This document shows, piece after piece, positions 57,510 to 64,000 of a stretch of 64,000 nt of DNA. This DNA is from JANOYY01 sp043720395 (GTDB lineage Bacteria; Actinomycetota; Acidimicrobiia; Acidimicrobiales; JANYDT01): NCBI GenBank assembly GCA_043720395.1, contig JAYSSR010000009.1, positions 79,443-143,442 of the forward strand, in the 5' to 3' direction. The position numbers and the translations under genes are program-made. The notes beneath the pieces were generated by a model that had not been told where the DNA came from, made no database searches, and saw nothing but the letters and a program-made list of their open reading frames with translations. Position 1 is the stretch's first letter, and each line of letters begins with the position of its first letter.

Positions 57510-59893
57510 ACACTCGAATGAACCCTGATCCGTGCGGTCGACCTCCCTCCGGTGGGCTTGCCGGAATACGGGTCATCGAGGTGGCCGGAGGGGTCGCGAT
57601 CGCGTGGGCCGCGAAGCAGTTCGCCGACCTCGGTGCCGACGTGATCCGAGTCGAGGGCGACCCAGCGCTCGATGTCGTTCGCAACCGCCCCTACGACGTG
57701 CACCGGTGGCTGAACACGAACAAGCGATCAATCACCGACGCGGACCTCACGTTGCTCGTGCGCGGTGCGGACCTCGTATTGCACGATCTGCGCCCGTCGA
57801 TGGCAACGCGACACGGAATGACCTTTGACGAACTCCGCTCGATCAACTCGGCAATCGTCGTGTGTTCGATCACGGCCTTTGGGATGACCGGGCCGTACGC
57901 CGACTACATCGGCGAGGAACTCAATATCATCCAAGGGTCGAGCTGGGGTTTCCTATCGCCGACCGCGTCGACCAGGATCGACCTTGCGCCGATCAAGGCA
58001 CCGGGACACTTCGCGTCGATTCACGCAGCGTCGATGGCAGCAGTCACAGCCCTTGCTGCTGTGGAGTCCGCTGCGGTCACCGGTCTCGGGGCGCACGTCG
58101 ACTTCTCCCTGATCGCGGGTGCGGCGAAGTTGACCGAGACGGCACCGATCAGTGCGTCGTACCACGGCGTGGACGCGTCGCGGGTCGGATCGAAGATCGT
58201 GACGCCATGGAACATCTACCGCTGCATCGATGGGCTCGTGCAGTTCATCTGCCCTGAGGTCCCGCAGTGGGACGCCTTCCTCCAAATGCTCGGACGCCCC
58301 GAGTGGACAACACTTCCAGCGTTTACGACCGCTGCTGCCCGCCGCGAAAACAACGACCTCGTCGACCTCTACATCGGCGAATGGATGGCCGACAAGCGCG
58401 TCGACGAACTCTGTCGTTGGGCGCAAGCGCAGCGCGTCTGCATTTCACCGGTCAACACGATGGCCCAACTCGACGCCGACCAGTCGTTCGCAGAGCGACG
58501 CTTCTTCACGACGACGCCGGACGGGCTCCGCATGCCCGGTCCCGGCGCACGCATCACGCCCGACCACTGGGCGATTCGGACCGACGCTCCCGAGCCCGGT
58601 GAGCACAACGGTCAGTCGTGGCGGCCGCGGGTTGGTCTCGCGCCGACGACCTCGCAACGTCCGACCGAGCGCCCACTGGAGGGCATACGAGTCTGTGACT
58701 TCACCTGGATCTGGGCGGGGCCGGCGTGCACGCAACTCCTCGCCCACCTCGGCGCCGATGTGATCAAGCTCGAATCACCCGATCACGTCTGCATGTTCCG
58801 TCGCCTGAACTACCCGCCGGTCGGCATGGACCTCACCCATGACACCGGCGGTGCCTTTCATCTGTACAACACCGATAAGCGCAGCGTCGCCATCAACCTC
58901 CGAAACGCGGAGGCGCGTGAATTGGCAGAGCGGTTGATCGAGCGCAGTGACATCGTGATCGACAACTTCGCGGTGGGCACGATGGCCAGGCTCGGCTTCG
59001 GACCCGACGATGTCCGCCGGATCAATCCGACCGCGATCGTCGTTCAGCTGAGCGGTTATGGGCAGACGGGAGCTTCTGCGGGCTATATGGCCTACGGTCC
59101 GGTCGGCGGAGCGGTCGCCGGGTTGTGCGCAGCGAACGGCTACGAAGGCGGCGAAGCGACGGAGACGGGCATCGCGATCGGCGACCCTGCGACCGGCATC
59201 GCTGCTGCGTGGGCGACCATGGCTGCCCTGGCTGCGCGACGACGCCACGGGGAGGTGTCCACAATCGATGTTTCGATGGTCGAGACGATCGCGTCGACGA
59301 TCGGGGAGCCTTGGATGCAGTACGTGTCGACGGGCGTCTCGCCTCTACCGGCAGGCAACAGCGATCCGCAGTGGGTACCTCACGGGTGCTTCGCGTCCGC
59401 GGGCGAGGATCGGTGGCTCACCATTGCCTGCACGTCCGAGACGATGTGGAAGGCGCTCTGCGGCATCATCGACCCGGCGCTGCTCGACGACCCGCGTTTC
59501 GCGACCGCCGCCGACCGAAAGGTTCACGAGGCGGCACTCAACGATCACATCGAGTCCTGGACGCGCACTATGGATCGGTGGGAGGCGACGCAACGGCTGC
59601 AGGCCGCAGGCGTTGCGGCGTTCCCGTCACTCTCGCCGGTCGACCTCTGGGGAGGCGATCCGCATTTCGAGGAGATCGGCATGATCGAACGCCCCGATCA
59701 CCGCGTCGTGGGCAGGCGCGTACTTCCCGGAATTCCTTGGCGGATCACGCCGGGACGCAACGGAATCGAACGAGCCGCGCCGTGTCTCGGCGAGCACACG
59801 GCTGAGGTTCTCATCGATGTGCTCGGCTACTCGTCCGACGAGATCGCGCACCTGCTCGCTAAGGGTGCCGTACGCGGGATCGCGTCGCTCTAA
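57506..59893 (+). CDS. Tandem-domain family III CoA-transferase (CaiB/BaiF)
   Basis: A 795-residue protein with two complete CaiB/BaiF units in tandem: the first from ~residue 15 (LAGIRVIEVAGGVAIAWAAK, FADLGADVIRVEGDP), the second from ~residue 392 (LEGIRVCDFTWIWAGPACTQ, LLAHLGADVIKLESPDHVC). Single-unit enzymes are ~400 residues and homodimerise as interlocked rings. The catalytic Asp position after NIIQGSSWG/GPVGGAVAG regions differs between units, so one half may be structural. Family III enzymes move CoA between carboxylic acids. It is coupled to the upstream gene by ATGA and is the last gene of the catabolic run. Confidence 0.88.
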   Translation: MNTRMNPDPCGRPPSGGLAGIRVIEVAGGVAIAWAAKQFADLGADVIRVEGDPALDVVRNRPYDVHRWLNTNKRSITDADLTLLVRGADLVLHDLRPSMATRHGMTFDELRSINSAIVVCSITAFGMTGPYADYIGEELNIIQGSSWGFLSPTASTRIDLAPIKAPGHFASIHAASMAAVTALAAVESAAVTGLGAHVDFSLIAGAAKLTETAPISASYHGVDASRVGSKIVTPWNIYRCIDGLVQFICPEVPQWDAFLQMLGRPEWTTLPAFTTAAARRENNDLVDLYIGEWMADKRVDELCRWAQAQRVCISPVNTMAQLDADQSFAERRFFTTTPDGLRMPGPGARITPDHWAIRTDAPEPGEHNGQSWRPRVGLAPTTSQRPTERPLEGIRVCDFTWIWAGPACTQLLAHLGADVIKLESPDHVCMFRRLNYPPVGMDLTHDTGGAFHLYNTDKRSVAINLRNAEARELAERLIERSDIVIDNFAVGTMARLGFGPDDVRRINPTAIVVQLSGYGQTGASAGYMAYGPVGGAVAGLCAANGYEGGEATETGIAIGDPATGIAAAWATMAALAARRRHGEVSTIDVSMVETIASTIGEPWMQYVSTGVSPLPAGNSDPQWVPHGCFASAGEDRWLTIACTSETMWKALCGIIDPALLDDPRFATAADRKVHEAALNDHIESWTRTMDRWEATQRLQAAGVAAFPSLSPVDLWGGDPHFEEIGMIERPDHRVVGRRVLPGIPWRITPGRNGIERAAPCLGEHTAEVLIDVLGYSSDEIAHLLAKGAVRGIASL

Positions 59894-59965
59894 CTGAGGT
59901 CCCGACTCGGCAATGCAACGATGTTCTGAGGAACAATCCGCGAACTGGATGATAGAATTCACTTT

Positions 59966-60619
59966 GTGGATAGAACCGGCAGTCCGTCGCTCCTGCCGAT
60001 TTTCAGATCCCAGCAACAGGCCGAGCTGCTGTCCCTTGTTCTCGGCGACCCAGCGGCCGAGTCCACCCTGTCTGAGCTCGTTGCGCGAACTGGAACTCCT
60101 TATGCGTCGGTACACCGCGAGTTGGCACGGGCTGTCGCTGCTGGCTTAGTCACGGACCGACTGGTCGGACGGACCCGACTCATTCGCGCTAACACGAATA
60201 GCCCGTATTTCGTCGGGCTGTCGGATGTCTTGACGAAGGCTTTCGGTGTCCCCTGGGTTCTTGGCCAAGCACTCGCCGGGATCGACAATATTTCCCATGC
60301 GTATATCTATGGGTCGTGGGCGGCACGGTTCTCCGGCGAAACCGGCGAGCGGCCCGTCGGGGACATCGATCTGCTCGTGCTTGGCAGCCCAGACCGGGAT
60401 CAGATCTACGCCGCAGCCAGTAGCGCCGAACAAAGGCTGGCCCGACAGCTTCAAGTGACGATTCGCGCCGCCGATTGGTTCAGCGATGGCACTGGCACCT
60501 TCCACGACACTGTGATCGGCAGACCGATGGTGCCAGTTCCAATCACAGCGACGAGAACAGCTCCGGCGGATCAGTCGCGAGCACGTGCTCGACCGCTTCG
60601 ACCACGGCCCGTGCAGTAG
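59966..60619 (+). CDS. Winged-helix / minimal nucleotidyltransferase (MNT) fusion
   Basis: A 217-residue protein from GTG; TAGAAT ~10 bases upstream could be a -10 element, so the mRNA may be leaderless. The N-terminal ~75 residues form a winged helix (TLSELVARTGTPYASVHREL). The C-terminal part is an MNT nucleotidyltransferase with YIYGSWAARFSGE and VGDIDLLVLG (GS...DxD). MNT proteins pair with HEPN proteins, in some systems adding nucleotides to inactivate the HEPN toxin. A HEPN gene lies immediately downstream but convergent, with a 77-bp overlap of the 3' ends. Confidence 0.82.
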   Translation: MDRTGSPSLLPIFRSQQQAELLSLVLGDPAAESTLSELVARTGTPYASVHRELARAVAAGLVTDRLVGRTRLIRANTNSPYFVGLSDVLTKAFGVPWVLGQALAGIDNISHAYIYGSWAARFSGETGERPVGDIDLLVLGSPDRDQIYAAASSAEQRLARQLQVTIRAADWFSDGTGTFHDTVIGRPMVPVPITATRTAPADQSRARARPLRPRPVQ

Positions 60620-61040
60620 CAAGCGCCCACACGGAGTCATCAACGCTGATTTCCGCGCTCGTCGGGTCAAAATACTGAGCGGAATGACGCGTCCGACGAA
60701 GCCGCTCAAACGTCGGCTTTGCAAAGCCGGGGATCTCCGTCGAGAACTGAGCGCTGATGACATCTTCAACCGTCATGTGCGACCCATCCCCGCCGGTGGC
60801 TCGGAGTGCCTGACACATCAACAGCGCCTCAGCAGCCATCCGATACGCGTCGTACGCGGCGGCGAACGCTCCGTCAGGATCTCCAGCAGCCAAACCAGCT
60901 TCAGCCGTGAGCAAGCGCCGGGACGCGCGCCCGATGATGACCGTACCTGAGCTTCGAGCTGCCTTTCCGTCGATCGCTTCAAGGCGATTGCGTCCGAGGA
61001 GGAATTCGATGGTGCTTCGCCCCGCAGTTCGCTTCGCCAT
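60543..61040 (-). CDS. HEPN-domain protein (putative toxin partner of the MNT protein)
   Basis: About 165 residues from the ATG at 61040 (a TTG at 61088 is possible). The C-terminal helical domain has the HEPN layout: a long helix GAFAAAYDAYRMAAEALLMC, then the signature RLRRTRHSAQYFDP, a candidate R-x(4-6)-H ribonuclease motif, and the final helix VWALATARAVVEAVEHVLA. The N-terminal ~40 residues are basic. HEPN proteins of HEPN-MNT modules act as RNases or scaffolds. The usual order is HEPN then MNT on one strand; here they face each other and overlap by 77 bp. Confidence 0.72.
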   Translation of the reverse strand: MAKRTAGRSTIEFLLGRNRLEAIDGKAARSSGTVIIGRASRRLLTAEAGLAAGDPDGAFAAAYDAYRMAAEALLMCQALRATGGDGSHMTVEDVISAQFSTEIPGFAKPTFERLRRTRHSAQYFDPTSAEISVDDSVWALATARAVVEAVEHVLATDPPELFSSL

Positions 61041-61275
61041 GCGCGTCACGATACCCGGATCGATGGAGTTCGCCGATCTGTGCGCCAATTCAATCCGAAC
61101 CTTGTGATTGGCCTGTCGAGACGGTTCCTCGCCCTCCGGCCTTCTTAAAGTGGAGAGTTGAGGGACTGGGCAACACCCATACGTGCCGTAGGTGCCTAGT
61201 CTCGGCTAAAAGCCGCTCGACAGCGGACGCATTGTCTCACTCGACGCTCGGCGCCCCGTCGGTAAACATGGTGCG

Positions 61276-62142
61276 GTGTTCCGCCGAACCGCCCGTCTCG
61301 ATGACCTCGCAGCCTTGTTGGACGCGAGAACTCCCGCTGAGTTCCACAAAGCACTCGTGCTTGGACCGCCCGCTGCGTACGAGCGAGAGTCGAGTTTGCC
61401 GCTGACGTACTTTCGCAAAGCGCACGAGCACGATCCCGCCCGCTCCGCGGAGACCGCCATGCTAATCGCCACCGACTCTCGATGGAGCGTCGTTGCCGGG
61501 CCGATCATCGAAGCAATCGAGTCGACCGGAATCGTGCCAGCCGAAGAATTGGACCTGCTTGCACGCGCCTTCATCAGCGCCGACACCAACGTCTACTGGA
61601 AATGCCCCGATGACTGGTTCTCCACGACGGGGTTCGTGATCTCCGAAGTCACTGGATCGCCAGACCCACACGAACTCGATCCGAAAAATTCGGACACCTC
61701 TGGACCGACGGTCGCGGCTCGCGCTATCGCTCCCTGCCTCCGACGCTGGGCAGCGGCGCGGTCCCTTCGCCTCGACCCGTCGATCTGGCACGCTGTCGTT
61801 GCCCGCGCAAGCGAGATCGGCGGATCAGGCGGTGGTGGACTGATGCGCGGGCTTCTCGACTCGATCGAATCGCTTCCCCCGGAAGGGCGTTCGCTGGTCG
61901 GTCGGATGGCTCTGAAATCCGGACGAGCCGACGTTCGCCACGAAGCACTTCGCCAGCTAGCACATACCGACTGGGCACTTGCCCGGATGCTTGGACTGCG
62001 CGATGCGAACGAACGAGTGCGACGTTGGGCGTCGGATCTCGTGGACCCCTCCACTCTGTCCGCAGCGTCCGAGAAACCGCCTGCGGGGGCTCCAGCGCGG
62101 ACGAAGAACTCATCACGCGGCCAAGGATTCCTCTTCGAGTGA
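61276..62142 (+). CDS. Protein of unknown function with C-terminal HEAT-like helices and clamp-motif-like tail
   Basis: A 288-residue protein from a GTG. Mostly helical; the region around residues 210-260 (KSGRADVRHEALRQLAHTDW; ARMLGLRDANERVRRWASDL) resembles HEAT-like repeats. The final residues QGFLFE resemble the beta-sliding-clamp-binding motif (QxxLF type) at the extreme C-terminus, with a flexible Ala/Pro linker before it. I do not recognise a catalytic domain. Upstream 187 bp separate it from the divergent HEPN gene. Given the neighbourhood (MNT/HEPN, VapBC), a defence- or repair-related role is possible but not shown. Confidence 0.6.
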   Translation: MFRRTARLDDLAALLDARTPAEFHKALVLGPPAAYERESSLPLTYFRKAHEHDPARSAETAMLIATDSRWSVVAGPIIEAIESTGIVPAEELDLLARAFISADTNVYWKCPDDWFSTTGFVISEVTGSPDPHELDPKNSDTSGPTVAARAIAPCLRRWAAARSLRLDPSIWHAVVARASEIGGSGGGGLMRGLLDSIESLPPEGRSLVGRMALKSGRADVRHEALRQLAHTDWALARMLGLRDANERVRRWASDLVDPSTLSAASEKPPAGAPARTKNSSRGQGFLFE

Positions 62143-62181
62143 TGTTCGAAACCTCAGCACTATCTGACTGAACTCCCGCAG

Positions 62182-62523
62182 CTACGAGCGGCCGCGTAGT
62201 TGGTCGATCTTGCGTCGGTCGCTTTTGGTTGGGCGACCGGTTCCGCGGTCCCGGCGGGGCACCACAATGTTCTCGACTGGCTCGATCGCTGGGCTGTGAT
62301 CCTCAAAGCAGCAAACGGCGATTGGCGCACCAACACGCCTGTTGATGAGCTGCGACACGACGACGACTCGTTGGCGCTGTTCGATTCTCGTCTCGATACG
62401 GTCACCAATCTTCACCGTGCTTGCTGCTTTCGCCGTTCCAGCGTTCAGCGTCACCCGCCCGTTTCTGCAGAGTTCAGTTGCCGCAGACCTGGTCGACGTG
62501 AGGCGTACCGACCACAGCCACAC
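62182..62523 (-). CDS. S4 RNA-binding protein, HslR (heat-shock protein 15) family
   Basis: At least 113 residues. It starts MWLWSVRLTSTRSAATELCR and continues RNGRVTLNAGTAKAASTVKI, a standard S4 domain. The C-terminus (RGTGRPTKSDRRKIDQLRGR) is the basic tail common in actinobacterial HslR-like proteins. HslR binds stalled 50S subunits carrying peptidyl-tRNA. Three or four residues usually found just before (RIDV) are also encoded upstream but without a normal start codon, so the GTG at 62523 is a provisional start. The gene is downstream of the VapBC-like pair on the same strand. Confidence 0.8.
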   Translation of the reverse strand: MWLWSVRLTSTRSAATELCRNGRVTLNAGTAKAASTVKIGDRIETRIEQRQRVVVVSQLINRRVGAPIAVCCFEDHSPAIEPVENIVVPRRDRGTGRPTKSDRRKIDQLRGRS

Positions 62524-62599
62524 GTCGATCCGAACGGAGGAAAGCCTGACGTGCTTGAGAACCGGGTCTATGTTCTCAGTCGCGTTCTCATACGTACGC

Positions 62600-63031
62600 T
62601 TACGTTCGTGGCAGGACGGAGCATTCGACGCCCGCTCGTGTGGCTGCGCGATCCATCAGTTGCGACCTTGTCGAAACCACGACGGGGGCTTCGAGGATCA
62701 GTGAGACGGCTATCGCTTCGGCGGTGAGGAAATTCACCGACGTCAGCGTCGCTACGGCGCTCATCGAGGGCACGAGATCGCGGGGTTGGACCATCTCGAT
62801 TGTGTCGGGGAGGTCTTCGAGCAGCCCGTGCACGTATATCCGGCGGTCGTCGCTGAGCGCTGCGAACTCTCTGGTCAGCGAACCGTCGACGCGTCCGGAG
62901 GAGATCGCTCGTGAGAGTCGGTAGTACCAGGAGAACGTGGATGCGACGCCGCCGGCGGCGCGCCTTGCAAGTTCGGTGGTCTCGGTGCCGGAGATGATCT
63001 CGAACAGCAGGCGGTCGTCGACGACGATCAC
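62600..63031 (-). CDS. PIN-like (VapC-type) toxin
   Basis: A 143-residue protein starting MIVVDDRLLFEIISGTETTE, with acidic residues where PIN domains bind Mg. It has a long helical middle and a C-terminal VNFLTAEAIAVSLILEAPVV, then VSTRSQLMDRAATRAGVE, consistent with the later strands of a PIN domain. The first four bases overlap the preceding small gene (ATGA), the usual antitoxin-toxin coupling. Probable function: RNase toxin. The fit to VapC is looser than for typical members, so moderate confidence. Confidence 0.65.
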   Translation of the reverse strand: MIVVDDRLLFEIISGTETTELARRAAGGVASTFSWYYRLSRAISSGRVDGSLTREFAALSDDRRIYVHGLLEDLPDTIEMVQPRDLVPSMSAVATLTSVNFLTAEAIAVSLILEAPVVVSTRSQLMDRAATRAGVECSVLPRT

Positions 63032-63237
63032 GAATGAAGGTCAGGATCCGATGCGGCGACTTCCGCGATCGCAGCGTCGAGCTCGCCCGATGCTAGAAGG
63101 GACTTCGCCCAGTCACCAATGAGGGGGTCGGGACCTCTCGGCACGAATGCCTTCGTCGCGACGTTTTCGCGACGGCGGCGCGCAGCACGAACCGAGCGGG
63201 CGAGTTCCGCTGGAAGGGTGTCGAGGTCGACCGTCAT
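63028..63237 (-). CDS. Small antitoxin-like protein preceding the PIN toxin
   Basis: A 69-residue protein with a basic centre (ARSVRAARRRRENVATKAFV) and an acidic C-terminal helix (GELDAAIAEVAASDPDLHS). The size, charge arrangement and 4-bp overlap with the PIN gene fit a type II antitoxin. No DNA-binding fold can be identified with certainty. Confidence 0.6.
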   Translation of the reverse strand: MTVDLDTLPAELARSVRAARRRRENVATKAFVPRGPDPLIGDWAKSLLASGELDAAIAEVAASDPDLHS

Positions 63238-63700
63238 GGTTACAAGTTATCGCAGCGGCCCCGACCGGGATCGAGCGGGCCAGTTCCGGTGGCATCCTGG
63301 CGAGACCAACCGGTCCCGACAGGTGATTCCGACTTGTTTGGATTCGAGTCGCCGGGTTTGCCGCATTCAGGCGTCCAGATTGAGTTCCCCGAGCAATTCG
63401 TCGACTCGCCATGTCTCGTAAGTGCAAACGCTGGCGTGTTGGCGATCGACCGGCTTTGCGATGGGTCGATGGTGCACCGGTGCCATGTCTGGGGGTGCGT
63501 CGGCCGGTGACTTGCCAAGCCCGGTGCCTTGGCTCCGTTTCGGCGGCCGGGTCGCCAGGCGCCGTTCGCGGACGCTGTCGGCAGCGGTGCACTCGACGAA
63601 CCGGTAGACGGCGTCCTGCTCGTCACAACGACTCGCCCTGGGTTGGTTGCGAGATCATCGTGGCATCAGTCGGGATCGCAACGGACTTGGGCATTGAACG
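63238..63700. other. Gene-poor stretch with an open but startless frame on the minus strand
   Basis: No intact gene is recognised. On the minus strand a frame is open from 63654 to a stop at 63367, reading protein-like segments (CDEQDAVYRFVECTAADSVR; CTYETWRVDELLGELNLDA). It has no start near its 5' end, only a late ATG that would give ~39 residues. It may be the remnant of a gene between the two PIN genes. Other frames here are Pro/Arg-rich and look non-coding. Confidence 0.4.
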
Positions 63701-64000
63701 TCAGATCGCGTTGAGTCGACCGAGAGCTGGCAGCGACCGGCAGAGCGCTTCGAGGACTTCTGTGGTCGACCGTGCTGGTCGGTTCATGCGGGCGGCCATT
63801 GCACGAACAACACCGGCGACGTCGTCTGGGCTTTCGTCGAGGAGTCGACTGACAAGCTGATCGGCGGATAGTGCGACGAGGGTTTGATCGTTCAGTGCGG
63901 CCCAGGAGGTGACTTCCCGACGGAGCCTCCGGTCGTTCGTTACAACGAAGTCGACGCTATGGAAGATCGCGGCTGCGACCACGTGCCGGTCTTTCTCGTT
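63701..64000 (-). CDS. PIN-domain protein (VapC-type), 5' end outside the window
   Basis: The C-terminal ~99 residues of a PIN protein: KDRHVVAAAIFHSVDFVVTN gives the conserved D-x2-H...TND segment of PIN toxins of the larger actinobacterial type, followed by a helical extension (SPDDVAGVVRAMAARMNRPA and VLEALCRSLPALGRL). The frame is open to the window edge; the N-terminus and any antitoxin gene lie beyond 64000. Confidence 0.75.
   Translation of the reverse strand, partial: NEKDRHVVAAAIFHSVDFVVTNDRRLRREVTSWAALNDQTLVALSADQLVSRLLDESPDDVAGVVRAMAARMNRPARSTTEVLEALCRSLPALGRLNAI

Noticed and set aside
63113..63626. Overlapping minus-strand frames of 128-159 codons
   Set aside because: Translations are rich in Pro, Arg, Ser and Thr with no hydrophobic core, and overlap each other and the antitoxin-like gene; probably non-coding frames of GC-rich DNA.
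1..64000. CRISPR array, insertion sequence or prophage
   Set aside because: No regularly spaced direct repeats, no transposase or integrase with catalytic motifs, and no phage structural genes were seen. The repeats found are palindromic, not CRISPR-like.

Overview
The window looks like one contiguous piece of a GC-rich (roughly 60-65% G+C) actinobacterial chromosome. The best guess is a free-living, aerobic member of the Acidimicrobiia/Ilumatobacter type. Supporting signs are the dnaK-grpE-dnaJ-hspR-clpB block, the tRNA-Ser/tadA/ffs/dnaX/ybaB/recR block, many GTG/TTG starts and ATGA-overlapped operons, lipid genes (WS/DGAT, PlsC, SCP-type thiolase with DUF35), and a secreted SdrD/Cna_B-type wall protein. 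The lineage is inference; no rRNA gene is present to confirm it.

Layout. 0-4.7 kb: a nitrate-reductase-like operon (4Fe-4S/DmsC fusion, molybdopterin catalytic subunit, GlnD-type ACT protein) and tRNA-Gly. 4.8-6.8 kb: a CapD/FlaA1-type nucleotide-sugar enzyme. 7.1-11.8 kb: a minus-strand acyl-CoA/lipid cluster facing a HAD-PlsC fusion across an inverted-repeat element. 11.9-18.6 kb: membrane protein, DNA methyltransferase, short type I pantothenate kinase, homospermidine synthase with a divergent TetR regulator and a palindromic operator candidate. 18.7-19.9 kb: two tandem MazF-type toxin-antitoxin modules, each with its own operator-like sequence. 20-24.6 kb: tRNA-Ser(CGA), tadA, tRNA-Ser(GGA), SRP RNA, dnaX, ybaB, recR and an M15 peptidase. 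24.6-31.5 kb: the chaperone regulon, with HAIR-type inverted repeats upstream of dnaK and clpB and the likely repressor gene hspR inside.

31.6-34 kb: a large exported repeat protein. 34.2-40.2 kb: a four-gene minus-strand operon (M20 amidohydrolase, N-carbamoyl-amino-acid hydrolase, FAD-subunit-less XdhD-like molybdoenzyme, truncated SsnA-like aminohydrolase) that looks like a purine/carbamoyl catabolic pathway. 40.2-50.3 kb: mixed genes, including a DTW/TSR3-like protein, 2-oxoglutarate dioxygenase, paired VWA proteins, an MpaB/DUF2236 protein, a frameshifted PAS-GGDEF gene and several gene remnants. 50.5-59.9 kb: a plus-strand catabolic run (SDR, acyl-CoA-dehydrogenase-like flavoenzyme, polysaccharide deacetylase, Baeyer-Villiger monooxygenase, APH-like kinase, AttH-like protein, double CoA-transferase). 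60-64 kb: an accessory zone with a tail-to-tail MNT/HEPN pair, a protein of unknown function, an HslR-like S4 protein, a VapBC-like pair and a second PIN protein cut by the window end.

Two dispersed repeat families link distant parts of the window: an ~80-nt palindrome (about 24.6 and 50.4 kb), and a motif centred on GCGGAAGTTCC (inverted pair at 10.2-10.3 kb, single copy after clpB at 31.5 kb). Several coding regions carry apparent frameshifts or lack a normal start (13.3-13.5, 41.5-41.7, 47.5-48.5 kb). Either local gene decay or residual indel errors in the assembly could explain them; I cannot tell which from sequence alone.
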